DNA of 64,000 nt from Lucinisca nassula (lineage: Eukaryota; Mollusca; Bivalvia; Lucinida; Lucinidae): positions 133,359,027 through 133,423,026 of the forward strand of contig OY757013.1 in the NCBI GenBank assembly GCA_963580285.1. Reading direction: 5' to 3'. The first letter of the stretch is position 1; each line of letters opens with the position of its first letter. The notes under the pieces are model-generated. The model had not been told where the DNA came from, ran no database searches, and saw only the letters and a list, made by a program, of their open reading frames with translations. Shown piece after piece: positions 46,592 through 56,800 of the stretch. The translations under genes were made by a program, and so were the position numbers.

Positions 46592-46870
46592 TAGTAATTT
46601 GATCCTTTTTCTTTCTCAATATTTAAAGTGTTTTTAGTACTTTGATTTCTTTTCGCAGTTTTTGAGGTGCTTTTAGTACTTTGATTCCTGTCGCATTATT
46701 TAAGGTAACGTTAGTACTTTGATTTTTTTCGTTGCAAACCTTATGCACAATAAGATAGATTTACTGTACAGTTATTACTTTGATTTTTCCCGTTTCAATA
46801 CAATAAGATAGATTTACGGTACTGCTATTACTTTAATTTTTCTTCGTTGCACTCCTTACGCACAATAAGG
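46592..46870 (-). promoter_or_regulatory. Left iteron array, units of about 40 bp
   Basis: Six units begin near 46,592, 46,636, 46,675, 46,713, 46,774 and 46,827. Read on the minus strand, towards the TBP module, the best unit is AAATCAAAGTACTAAAAG and CACCTCAAAAACTGCGAAAA. The last two units add GATAGATTTAC(T/G)GTAC text. The same iteron occurs at 50,873-51,030 on the plus strand, before the right module. Confidence 0.8.
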
Positions 46871-46931
46871 TACACACAGTATAACCAACGTTGAATGAAC
46901 GTCGATGCAACGTTGTAACGCTATACCAACG

Positions 46932-46932
<1 letters not shown>

Positions 46933-46964
<32 letters not shown>

Positions 46965-47090
46965 CACGTTCGCACACACACACTCACACACTAAATAGTA
47001 AACGCACATACACATGCATAGACGCTCATAATCATTAACACGCATACACGTACGCACGCATACACGAACACACAGACACATGCACACAAT
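46933..47090. repeat. (CA)n and degenerate acacgcata microsatellite
   Basis: (CA) run at 46,933-46,963, then imperfect CACA/CGCATA text to about 47,090. It produces a Cys-Val-rich false ORF on the minus strand. Confidence 0.9.
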
Positions 47091-47224
47091 TGAACATTGG
47101 TTTTCCCCTTTAAAGGGGATTTTTTATATTTTTTTGGGTCCGACTTTTCTTTTATATTCATAAGGGGTATGCCGATATGATTTGATCGGGTATTCTATCA
47201 CTGCGGCTAATAAATATTTTAACT

Positions 47225-47458
47225 CTATAACTCTCTCTCAGAGAGAATCCGTTGTGACCAATCACAACAGGAAATTTTTTTTATGGCATAAAGCCTGTTT
47301 GAAATTGTTTTGTGCGGAATTTTATAATCAGGCTCATGATAACAAGCACTGATGCAATACAGAAGTGTCCTTCTGTTCTTAAAAATAGATGCATCTCTAA
47401 AATGGCTATTAGCCAAATGTTTCTGGAATACTCGATCTAAGATTTCAATGTCAGGCAT
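47225..47458 (-). CDS. Hypothetical 77-aa protein behind a TATA box
   Basis: The ATG at 47,458 opens MPDIEILDRVFQKHLANSHF; later text includes NRRTLLYCISACYHEPDYKI and SNRLYAIKKISCCDWSQRIL. I recognise no domain. The composition is mixed and Cys-containing, unlike repeat-derived frames. A strong TATA box lies 50 nt upstream (47,507-47,518), the same architecture as the polB and TBP-like starts, so I regard it as a probable Polinton gene upstream of the TBP module. An alternative is a chance ORF within a nested insertion. Confidence 0.45.
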   Translation of the reverse strand: MPDIEILDRVFQKHLANSHFRDASIFKNRRTLLYCISACYHEPDYKIPHKTISNRLYAIKKISCCDWSQRILSEREL

Positions 47459-47506
47459 AGCTTACAAACTGGTGAAAGTCTGAAATGATTTCATAAGACC
47501 ACGAGG

Positions 47507-47518
47507 CCTTTTATATAG
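47507..47518 (-). promoter_or_regulatory. TATA box, CTATATAAAAGG
   Basis: A consensus TATA box on the minus strand about 50 nt before the ATG at 47,458. Confidence 0.6.
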
Positions 47519-47540
47519 AATGACGATGACCATTCCGCAT

Positions 47541-47934
47541 AATTAGGGGATAACTGTACTGAAAATTGTCATTTGGGGAGGTAAATCGGAGGTTTTACGG
47601 TCGGAAATTTCGTTTTACGGCGACGCGTAAGCGGAGCCGTAAAACGTAATTTGCGACCGTAAAACCGACGATTTACCTCCCCAAATGTCAATTTTCAATA
47701 CAGTTATCCCCATTCTAATGCACTTTTTCGGTTGTTAAGCTAAAATTTGTATTATTTTGCACAAGGCGGCAAGCGCAGTGAGCTGCGTAAAACCAAATGC
47801 CAGCCAATGAAAAGCGACGTTACGTGGTGACGTCGGATTTCCGACAGTATTTCGTGGAATATACTGTCGCAAATTTTTGACGTTATCCAATCAGACGTCG
47901 CGTTACATACGTAAGTGCATTAGAATTAGAATTA
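47541..47934. mobile_element. Foldback/MITE pair with long palindrome
   Basis: Arms of about 75 bp pair at 47,543-47,711: GGGGATAACTGTACTGAAAA and AATCGGAGGTTTTACGGTCG against CGACCGTAAAACCGACGATT and TTCAATACAGTTATCCCC, around a GC-rich centre. Immediately after, TTCTAATGCACTT (47,712) pairs with AAGTGCATTAGAA (47,917-47,929), bounding about 220 bp that contains TGACGTC motifs. Probably one or two non-autonomous DNA elements inserted in the Polinton centre. Confidence 0.65.
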
Positions 47935-48245
47935 ATAACATTTTACTACCCCATTGCAGATTCCGATGAGTTATTTATAACTTGTTAACTGTACTTGTCA
48001 ACTTGTTAAAGGTACTGTCAAAACGGCGATGTCAAGAACAGGTTAATCTTTAAAACCAACAGACAACGTACATTCATTCATTCGGGAAAGAAAATCAGAG
48101 AAATATTGATGCACCAAAATGTTTCTGAAAGCAATTTTCAACGAGGCGAAATCTAAAGTTTTCACAATCTTAATTTTGCTCAATGACGTCTTAAACTTTT
48201 TTGACAGTTGCAGGATTTGGTTAGTATACACTCGGAGAAAGTTGC

Positions 48246-48425
48246 ATGAAACTTCGTTCTGAAGATAAGATTGAACTGATCAAACCGTTAGTTGACATTG
48301 TCTTGGACAATTCTACCTATGTTGAAATTGCGATCAGTAAGAGGCGAAATTCAACTTTCAGGTTCATAAGACGTCGTTCTGTCAGTAATAGAGACATTCA
48401 CACTGCCATTTCAAAGGTAAACTGA
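48246..48425 (+). CDS. Short basic ORF (59 aa), unrecognised
   Basis: The ATG at 48,246 opens MKLRSEDKIELIKPLVDIVL; the second half is Arg-rich (SKRRNSTFRFIRRRSVSNRD). It ends KVN followed by TGA, where AAG|GTAAAC could also be a splice donor. A minus-strand frame covers 48,043-48,231 just beside it. I cannot assign either; both may be remnants of Polinton cargo. Confidence 0.25.
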   Translation: MKLRSEDKIELIKPLVDIVLDNSTYVEIAISKRRNSTFRFIRRRSVSNRDIHTAISKVN

Positions 48426-48708
48426 CCTGATTCATTTTCTACATTTTTTCACGTCACTGTGAAACGAAAACCCAATTAAGCCAAATGAGTTCTCCATTTT
48501 AGACTAGTTATTCTTCATATCTCATGTGTGATATCGAATTTAATGTTGAAGTTTCTTTTAGCTCAAATGTAATTGAAAACAATCCTCTGATCAGGGACTA
48601 CATCCTTTTTTAAACCGAACTAAGTTTAAAAATGGTCTTTTATTTAAGCGTATTGTTTCAGAAATTAACAAACTCGTATCTTTCTTTTTTCAGTTATTAT
48701 AAAGACTG

Positions 48709-49068
48709 ATGTATATACTACGACGCAGAAAGACACCCTTTAGACGACTTGAAATATACCTTTTAGATGAATACTCACCGACTTTGCTTGGAAGAAAGCG
48801 TTTCAGAAAAACCGAGGAAAACGGAATGATACCTATAAGAATAGATTTTTTTTAAAGTCACATTTTTCCATTGAACATGTCATTGCGACTTTTATTCATG
48901 AATTGGCGCACGCTCTCATTGAATATAGATATGATCATTGTCTATATTGATAAAAGACAACATCATTTTAATGGGGGTAAGTGGATATGTATTGCACACA
49001 GGCTTAAAAAAGGGGACAGTATTTTGTCCGTACGAAAATGGAGTAAATCTTGCAGAAATTTCGAATGA
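48709..49068 (+). pseudogene. SprT-like zinc metalloprotease relic (HELAH)
   Basis: Three successive frames on the plus strand read as one protein. The first (48,709-48,852) has RKRFRKTEENGMIPIRIDFF. The second (about 48,849-48,950) has FSIEHVIATFIHELAHALIE with the zinc-binding HExxH at 48,897-48,911. The third (to 49,068) has QHHFNGGKWICIAHRLKKGD, where a His before (N)GGKW fits the third ligand of SprT-like domains about 18 residues after HExxH. Frame changes fall in the T-run 48,846-48,853 and near 48,940-48,957. SprT-like proteases are not standard Polinton genes as far as I know. It may be cargo or unrelated host DNA. Confidence 0.5.
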
Positions 49069-49299
49069 CTGTGATATTTATGCGTGTTGACGCGCCTATA
49101 TAAATAAAGTGACATAAAGTATTCACTAAAATGTAACTTTTCCGAAAATAAATTCCTGATATGTGTACATTTTGCTCACATCATAGATTTTTGTGTATTT
49201 GTGATATCCATGTATTTCAGCTATTTAATGTTTTGTGTAACGTCATGAGCAATGTTATTGAGCGAATAATGTCATAACATATTTGACCCCATCAAAGCC

Positions 49300-49552
49300 G
49301 TCTATTATATAGTAAAACATATGTTTATAGGGGTTAAGAATATTTTCTATATTCCTACTCTAAGACATAGGTTGTGGGTACTCGTTAGAACCGCCAACAA
49401 TCTATGTTTGGAACAAAAGAAAAAAGAAAAAAAAATATTTCAATTTGTTCTTGAGAATTTTCTTATTTTTTTTATTTATTTATTTATTTTATTTTTTTTT
49501 TTTTTTTTTGTAGTATTTTTTTCCAGAATATTTGTTTAGGCATGTTTCGGTA
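49300..49552 (+). mobile_element. Hairpin MITE, family H, deleted core
   Basis: GACATAGGTTGTGGGTACTC and GTTAGAACCGCC jump directly to AACAATCTATGTTTGGAA, so one half of the hairpin loop is deleted. A terminus-like TTTAGGCATGTTTCGGTAAT lies at 49,532-49,551. Confidence 0.65.
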
Positions 49553-49554
49553 AT

Positions 49555-50470
49555 GAAATGGCATCTCAAGCCTTGCCGTCGAATGTAACATGTAGAGATT
49601 GTTTAAAGCTATTGAAAGTCTGACTCATACCTTTGTTCCTCGACCAGTTTGGAACATTACTTATCTGGAAGCATCATGCAAGCCGATGTATACCTACGTG
49701 TTGAAACTGAAAAACATGGCGTGTTAGTTGTAGGAAATGACATCTCAAGCTCTCCCGCCCCGATGAAACCTGTAGGGTTTATATGCGTGGGCCGCTTCGC
49801 CCCGGGCAGACTTAGATCCATCCCAGTGCGGTGGGTTTCGACTCTGCACAGCCCCCGACTATTTCTTCAAGCCCCGATGAGCGGGGGTATGCTGAAGTTA
49901 TAATTGAAATATCAACAATCATAAAATCAAAGCAGAGCGTTTAATGACCAAACAAGTACTGAAAATCAATTAATGCGCGATAGTGACATTTTTATGAGGT
50001 ATAACAAAATTAAACGGACCCTAAACCCATTTAAGCCGAACGAGTGGATTCGACAGGTGCTTTGCCGAATTTTCTATAGATTACCATGTAATGGGCCGTC
50101 TTGTCGAGATTTTAGGCTCGAAAGGATGTGCGCTCATGGGGCGAATGTTTTTCTCATTCATTTTCAATACCGTTCGCCCCGTCTACGACAGAGCTGGAGT
50201 ATTTTCATAAAGCTACTATTCTTATATTTGTTCCTATATACGAATCGTAACGCATAGGCGTTCGTTTAATTTGAGGTTTAAAGTCCCTCGTCAACGCTAT
50301 TTTGGAGACTTTGCTTCCGATCCCACGGAGTTGAAATGACACCTCAAGCCCTACCGCCGAGTGTAACCTTTAGGGCTTATATGGACACTTTGTACCCCTT
50401 TTCCTGAGCAGGCTTAGAACCTTTTCAGTGGTTACAGCTCTGAGTGGAAGCAAAACACGGGGTTCGCTAG
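49555..50470 (+). mobile_element. Diverged V-type SINE copies
   Basis: Two weak copies: 49,555-49,885 (ATGACATCTCAAGCTCTCCC, GATGAAACCTGTAGGGTTTA, TTTCTTCAAGCCCCGATG) and 50,255-50,470 (AATTTGAGGTTTAAAGTCCC, CTTTTCAGTGGTTACAGCTC). Nothing coding lies between 50,470 and 50,820. Confidence 0.55.
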
Positions 50471-50872
50471 AGTGAGGCTCTTAGTTAAAACGTATACTTC
50501 GTGTGTACTCCTTAGAACATCCTCTAAAAATATGTTGTGGGCGCGTGTAAGGACGAGGCGTCTCGGTAAATATGGATTGGGCTCGAGGGTTTGTTTTTCA
50601 TTTTTCCATATGTCCTGGCACCTTATTTTATGGCTCGAAATGGTTACGACCGTTGAGCCACGGGGTCAGGATCCTTAACCTATTCTGAAACATCAATGTT
50701 AAATGACCGACCTATCATGAACCTTGTCTTTGACTGGGCCGTAAAACTACAACGACTGACGATGTTGTTTCAAACTTGACCGAGATTATATATACAGTAG
50801 AATTTTAATATTATTTTCTTATTTTACCGACATAGATTACGGATACTGGTCAGATCGATACTTTGTTGATAA

Positions 50873-51030
50873 AAATCGAAGTACTAAAAGTACCTCAAAT
50901 ACTGCGAAAAAAAATCAAAGCACTAAAAGCACCTCAAAATGTGCGAAAAAAGAAAACAAAGTACTCATAACACCTTTAAAACTTATATTGGTAAAGAAAA
51001 AAATCAAAGTACTAACAGTACCTTAAATCC
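50873..51030 (+). promoter_or_regulatory. Right iteron array, units of about 40 bp
   Basis: Four units have CAAAGTACT-type cores ending near 50,885, 50,924, 50,965 and 51,013 (spacing 39-48 bp). The best unit reads AAATCAAAGCACTAAAAG and CACCTCAAAATGTGCGAAAA. It matches the left array at 46,592-46,870 in opposite orientation, so both read outward with the module they precede. An AACA/TACA microsatellite follows. Confidence 0.8.
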
Positions 51031-51047
51031 TTATTTAGGACATATCA

Positions 51048-51124
51048 CATACATACATACATACATACATACATACATACATACATACATACATACATAC
51101 ATACATACATACATACATACATAC
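51048..51124 (+). repeat. (CATA)n microsatellite
   Basis: About 19 CATA units directly after the right iteron array. Confidence 0.95.
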
Positions 51125-51243
51125 AAATACGCTTGAGGCAGATCATTAAATAAAGGTTTTGGGATCCCGCCTCGGTGAGGCGGCTCGTAACGCATGAGTT
51201 TTAGGCGTTTGTTAGAATGAGGTGGTCCCTCAAAGGACATGTT

Positions 51244-51490
51244 GTGGGTGCACGTTAAAACAGGTTCAATGAGTCTGTTTATAGTAACTGACGTTTGTTT
51301 CTAAAATAATATCCCCATAAAGGTCAAACCATGAGTGAGGCTAAAAATAGTAACTGATTGTTGTTACTAAAAATAGCCACCACAGTATATAAGAACGTGG
51401 GTGCACGTTCAAACAGGTTCAATGGGTCTATTTATAGTAACTGACATTTGTTACTAAAAATAGACGCCACACTATATAAGAACGTTCGGC
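51244..51490 (+). promoter_or_regulatory. Duplicated TATA-bearing promoter module of polB
   Basis: GTGGGTGCACGTTAAAACAG (51,244) and GTGGGTGCACGTTCAAACAG (about 51,398) start two copies of a block with GTAACTGAC(G/A)TTTGTT. A third partial copy (GTAACTGATTGTTGTTACTA) lies between. Two copies end in a TATA box: CACAGTATATAAGAACG (about 51,381-51,397) and CACACTATATAAGAACG (about 51,467-51,483). Before the hAT insertion the last box would lie about 60 nt before the polB ATG at 53,898. Confidence 0.65.
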
Positions 51491-51503
51491 GACTCGCAAA
51501 GGC

Positions 51504-51511
51504 ATTATTGT
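51504..51511. repeat. hAT 8-bp target duplication, left
   Basis: ATTATTGT, exactly repeated at 53,869-53,876. Confidence 0.9.
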
Positions 51512-53868
51512 TAGGGATGTAACGATAGTCAGAAAATGACTATTGCGATAGTATTGACATTGCAAGAAGAACCATTGCGATACTATTACTATTGCTGACT
51601 ACTATTGCAATACTATTGCGATACTATTGCCGGATACATATTTTCTTATTTAATATGGAAATAAAAACTATTCAAACCTTCAAACTGTTTTGCTGTATGT
51701 TTTATCTACATAAAAGATATAAACAAGATAATTTACACAGAGGGATAACTGTTATAAACTCCTGTTTGCTTTTCTGTCAGCCCTACAGGAAGAACAAACT
51801 CCCCAGGAGCAACTTTTTTTCTTTAAGTTTAAATTCTCCTGGAAGAGCCGGGAAACTCATTTTATTAGAAGTAGCCAAGAAGATTCCAGCCAAGTACATT
51901 TATCATTTCACAATGAGAATGTACATGTAACATCAGTTTCTTAATCAAAATAAATGTAAGCTCTTCACGAAGGCAATGAAATCTTTGCTTGTCTTCAAAA
52001 ACAACTTCAGACATGATAAAGTAACTAAATACACCTCAAGCTCGTTATAACACAGAATTTTGGGTCCAACCAACCGTGTTAGTTAACCGAATCGTGTTAT
52101 AAACGCCGACCGAATTTGTCATGGATCAGTCTGTTCTACTATTACACTGAAAACACAAGCCTCCGGCGCTATCGTTAAGCCTACAACGTTTCGCATATCA
52201 AGGTGTGAAAATAAGATCAGGTTATGTCTCTATCATAAAATTTAATCCACAATCAAATCGCTCCGGGCCTAAGAGGATTAGCTACATCTAACAGTAGATG
52301 TATGCATGTAAATATGAAACAGACTATTCTACTGTCTCGTGCATGGTTATGTTTTGGCGCCAAAATAGAAGACGCTTGGTGGGAAAAGTCGTACACTTAA
52401 ATAATACATCCGAGGATAATCAAGGAATTGTGCAAAGTTCCGTTCTCTATCCACAACAGTTTAGCTATCACATTTTATGAAAGAAATACGCCCCATTAAA
52501 AATGGTAGTAGATATCTGAGAAACTAGGTCGGCAATGCACACGATTCAGAATCAGAATTGTTTCCGGTGACACATCAAATGACATTCATACACCAGGACC
52601 TGGGATACAGGAAGTTAGATTTGAATCTTCTGGCAGAAAATCTGATGAAATTTTAATATAAGTCTCAGTGTTTCGGTACACAATCGATCGCATGCGCTTG
52701 TTAAACGGAACACCATTGAAATCGGGGCTAACAAATTTTTAAATCCAAATCGGCCCCGGCCGACCGATGACATCATCAGTACCGTGCCGAACATGCCTTA
52801 TAATGTCATCCCCGACATTAGTGCATCTGCCAACTTATCTAATTGCCCATCATTTTTATTGTGAATTGATTTTCCAAAAATCATTTGTATATTTCTTTTG
52901 TTGTTTGGTCAAATCTTTTAGCAATACAAATAAACAGAAAATCGAACCACGTTTTTATTTTCTTTAATTGTTTTCTAGTGCTGTATTTTCCTGTGCATAT
53001 TTTGAATGCACGATGTCCAAGATTTAAAATTAATTCCTCGGCTGTACAGACATTGTCTGGATGCCCAAATTATAAACGTTCTTTGCACGACGACACGTAT
53101 TTCATTTCCTTTGATGTCTGCTATTGACAAAAATAAGAATCCTCTAAAACATTAACCAGAACAATTTTTGCACCTTTTGAAGCGGTAATGACACATGCGG
53201 ACTTTCCATGCTTCACGTGCTAATGCGGGCGGCACCCTTTGATAATAAATACCTCTGTGTAAACACGCATTAATTATCGCTTTTCATATTACTAGCTTAC
53301 AGACAGCTTGCAGATTAGCGAATCAAAATATGTGGTCAATTATTTCGAACTCAATTAACATTAAAGTGTTAATTTACTGTTGAAATGCGCTTCAGAAAGC
53401 TGTAAATTTACCAGTTCAATGACGGAATATTCAGGGTACTGACTCTATACGGTGTTAAGTGGATAATCCATAACAAATAGGATGCATAAACACCGTGTAC
53501 CTGTAGGCTACCGCCAAATCATGATTTGGCAGTAATTTTCATTACCAATTATCTCGCGACAAGCAGCCGTTGCAAGCATACGTTGACTCCCACTGGCACA
53601 GGAGATTATTGGATTACAATTAAGACAATATACAGTTTGATGCTTGACCGGGTACAGGACGCAGGTCGTAATAAAGAATATATTTAAGAATGAAAACAAC
53701 TTCGAGAATTATCTGAAAAACTTGTGATATAGAAAACTATCGAAACTATCGATAGTTCAAAACACTATCGGCAATAGTCATCGATGTTTGACTTTACCAT
53801 CGATGCAGTACTATCGGCCCAGTGCCTATCGCAATGCATCGATGGTCCGATGCATCGTTACACTCCTA
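51512..53868. mobile_element. Non-autonomous hAT-type element, 2.36 kb, nested in the Polinton
   Basis: Terminal repeats TAGGGATGTAACGAT (left) and ATCGTTACACTCCTA (right) are inverted and flanked by the 8-bp duplication ATTATTGT. Subterminal regions are dense in ATTGCGATAC and CGATAGT motifs on both sides, as expected for transposase-binding sites. No transposase frame exists. The interior includes the 3' tail of a LINE (52,548-52,620; see 17,126). The insertion separates the polB promoter from its ORF. Confidence 0.9.
52545..52620 (-). repeat. LINE 3'-tail fragment inside the hAT element
   Basis: CAGAATCAGAATTGTTTCCG, CACATCAAATGACATTCATA and CACCAGGACCTGGGATA match the 3' end of the LINE at 17,126-18,180. 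Confidence 0.75.
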
Positions 53869-53876
53869 ATTATTGT
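53869..53876. repeat. hAT 8-bp target duplication, right
   Basis: ATTATTGT directly after the right terminal repeat. Confidence 0.9.
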
Positions 53877-53897
53877 CATAGTATTCGACGTGACAAC

Positions 53898-56800
53898 ATG
53901 TACTCAAGACAAAATTCGTTGGAGGAGGAAGTAGCCGAAAGTTCCCGTCTACTTCTGGAAGACGGGGAGTGGAATCCTCTTCAGGGAGACGAACCATCAG
54001 GTCTCCGGTATACCATCAGAAAAAAATCGGAGCGGACTTACGCCAAGAACGCTGCGGTAGACCGTACGTTCCTAGTTCAAATTCACCAAGATCATCGGGG
54101 GCAACGGCTGATCGATATACGTCGAGGTCTACATCAAATGTTTTAAGTCATCCTGGAACGGGCTCGCGGCGATTTGGCGGGAAACGACTTGGGTCGAGTC
54201 ATTATTCATCACGACGGTTTACAGGACGCGACTGTGGTACTCTTACAAAACTGGGATCGACTGAATGTAGAGGTCGTGATGGAACACATCGAAAAGGTGT
54301 TGTATAGTCGACAAGAGCTGACCGTGAATGACAGCTTCGAAATCACTATAGGGACATAGACTTACCGAAGGGCGGCGCTAGACGACGTATCACGTGCCTC
54401 CGGGGAGACGATAATTCTCTAAAAATTAAAAAGTCTCTGGTCACCATAGACAATGACGATCAGCTGTGTATGGCGAGAGCAATCGGGGTCGGGTGGGCGA
54501 AACTACACGAGTGTACGCGAGAAGAATTGGACAATTTGACCAAATACCAAAAGTCTAAAAATATCTTGGAACTGGTGCTCGAATACAAAAAAGTACCGGA
54601 GAGTTTCTACCACAATCTGACCAAAAATCCAGAAAGGAACAGAAGAAACTGGCGGTCGCCATTAGTCAACTTGCCGGTGTACCGTTAGACCGACCGGCCG
54701 GCTTGTACGATTTAGGGGCGTTTGAAGAAGTCCTGAAGGTCCGAGTGATGGTGGTGAGCGCTCGACTGGGAAACAGGTTTATTACCAGCCCCAGCACCGA
54801 CGGGCGACCCTGTATTTACCTCTACCACGTAGAAAACGACCATTTTCACGCCATTACCAGTATCACAGGATTCTTCAGCGCCATGTACTTTTGCGAAAAA
54901 TGCCTGTATCATTTTAATAACAAAGAAAGGCATCAGTGCGACACTACCTGTATCGTGTGCAAGACGCCAAACTGCCCCAAGACGGAGAACCCGATCGCCT
55001 GCTGCCGGTGTAATATGACCTGTCGGTCCATGGACTGTTACCGGCGACATACCGTCCACCCAACCTATCGGAATGGTAAAAATGAAGGGAAACGTAGAAG
55101 CCCTTCAGAATGCGAAAAGTGGTATAAATGTCCTACTTGTTACAAAGTAGTCAACACCACCAAGAGGAAAAAGGAAGAGCATAGATGCGGCGAATTTTAC
55201 TGCACGTCCTGCGAACAACACGTTTTGAGGGACCACCTGTGCTACCTGAGAGCCATACCGGCTAAGGAAGCGTTAATACCCAAGTACTTACGAATCGAAT
55301 GTCAAGGACCTGAAATCAGAATGTTCAGAGGGGTATGTCCCGGTTAATAATCCCGACTGTACCGACTGTCTACCCAATCAGAGGTGTACCTCCTGTTCCA
55401 AATGTCAACGGTGTATGACGTCATGGTACGGAAAAACTACCCACAGCCCAACTTTGTGGTGGCGCATTCCGCCTGCCCGAAATGCATCGAAAAACCGGTA
55501 ACGCCGAAATCCTTGTGTAAAGGCTGCGGGTCTCGTTGTTCCGGTTGTAAAGAAGCAGACGACCCGTGTCCGAGAACCTGCGGATTTCGAGAGGTCGTCT
55601 TCGAAGGACAGGACACAGCCCAGACGTTCGGAAAGTGGTTATTTTCCAGTCAGCATCAATATTTCAAAGTCGTAGCGCACAACATGAAAGGGTATGACGG
55701 TTATTTTCTACTGGAGTACTTGATCGATCAATCCATGAGACCGGACAAAATCATCTACAACGGATCAAAAATCATGTACATGGCAGTGGAAAAAGGTCTT
55801 CATATCAAAGTCATCGACAGTCTGAATTTCCTAACCATGAAACTGTCGGCGTTACCCAAAGCGTTCGGTTTGAAAGAACTGAAGAAAGGATGGTTTCCCC
55901 ATTTCTTCAACACGTTGAAAAACCAACACTACGTCGGAACGTACCCTGAACCCCATTTCTACGGATGCGACTTTATGGGAAGCGACGAGAGAGAAGAGTG
56001 TTGTCCTGGGTTTGATCCAAACGGAACGACATCTTCGATTTTAGATCAGAAATGTTGCATTACTGCCGGAGTGACGTAGACATTCTTCGTTAGGCCTGTT
56101 TGAGGTTTAGAGAGCTACTGATGACGGCTACGGGCGAGAAATTGACGAATGAACAGGGAAAACCGAGTGGAAGGGCGCCTTAGACCCTTTTGACTCGGTT
56201 ACGATCGCTTCGGTGTATATGAACGTTTACAGAACCAAGTTCCTGGAGGAATCATGGCGAGTAAAACTCTCCGGGGAATCCGACTCGATACCGGTCAGGT
56301 TCATCGACGGTCGCATAACAGTTTTAAGGGGAGACCAGCGGATTCTCGAGGATGAGGTTGTCATCGAGGAAAAGGAGTTCGTAAAGTCTCCCATCGCCAA
56401 GATACCTCCCGGTGGTTATAAAATAGATCAGTACAGTAAAGCCTCGATTCAGTGGCTAGAAAAGATGTCCCGTCGCGACGGCGTTACCATACAACACGCT
56501 TTGAATGGTGGAGAAGTCCGTCTCCCGGGTACCAAGTATAAGTTGGACGGGTACTGTCACGTGACCAATACGGCCTTCGAATATCACGGTTGTATATTTC
56601 ACGGGTGCCCGACATGTCTTCCCTCTTACAGAGAAGAAACGATACATCCTTTAACCAAACAGACCGTGAGCGAGCTCTACGCTCTGACAATGAAGAAAAG
56701 ATACTACGTAGAAAGTCTGGGTATGGAATACGTCTGCATCTGGGAACACGAATTTCTCGAGCAGAGTCAGACAAACCCGGAACTTCGAGAGTTTCTTCAG

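Noticed and set aside
48246..48800. Spliced gene joining the 59-aa ORF to the SprT-like relic
   Set aside because: GTAAAC donor and TTTTTTCAG acceptor exist, but joining them leads directly to a stop (TTATTATAA).
53784..53897. Polymerase start upstream at 53,784
   Set aside because: That part lies in the hAT right end; the polymerase frame proper begins after the target duplication, at 53,898.
54712..55059. 115-codon minus-strand ORF
   Set aside because: Shadow of the polymerase gene on the opposite strand.
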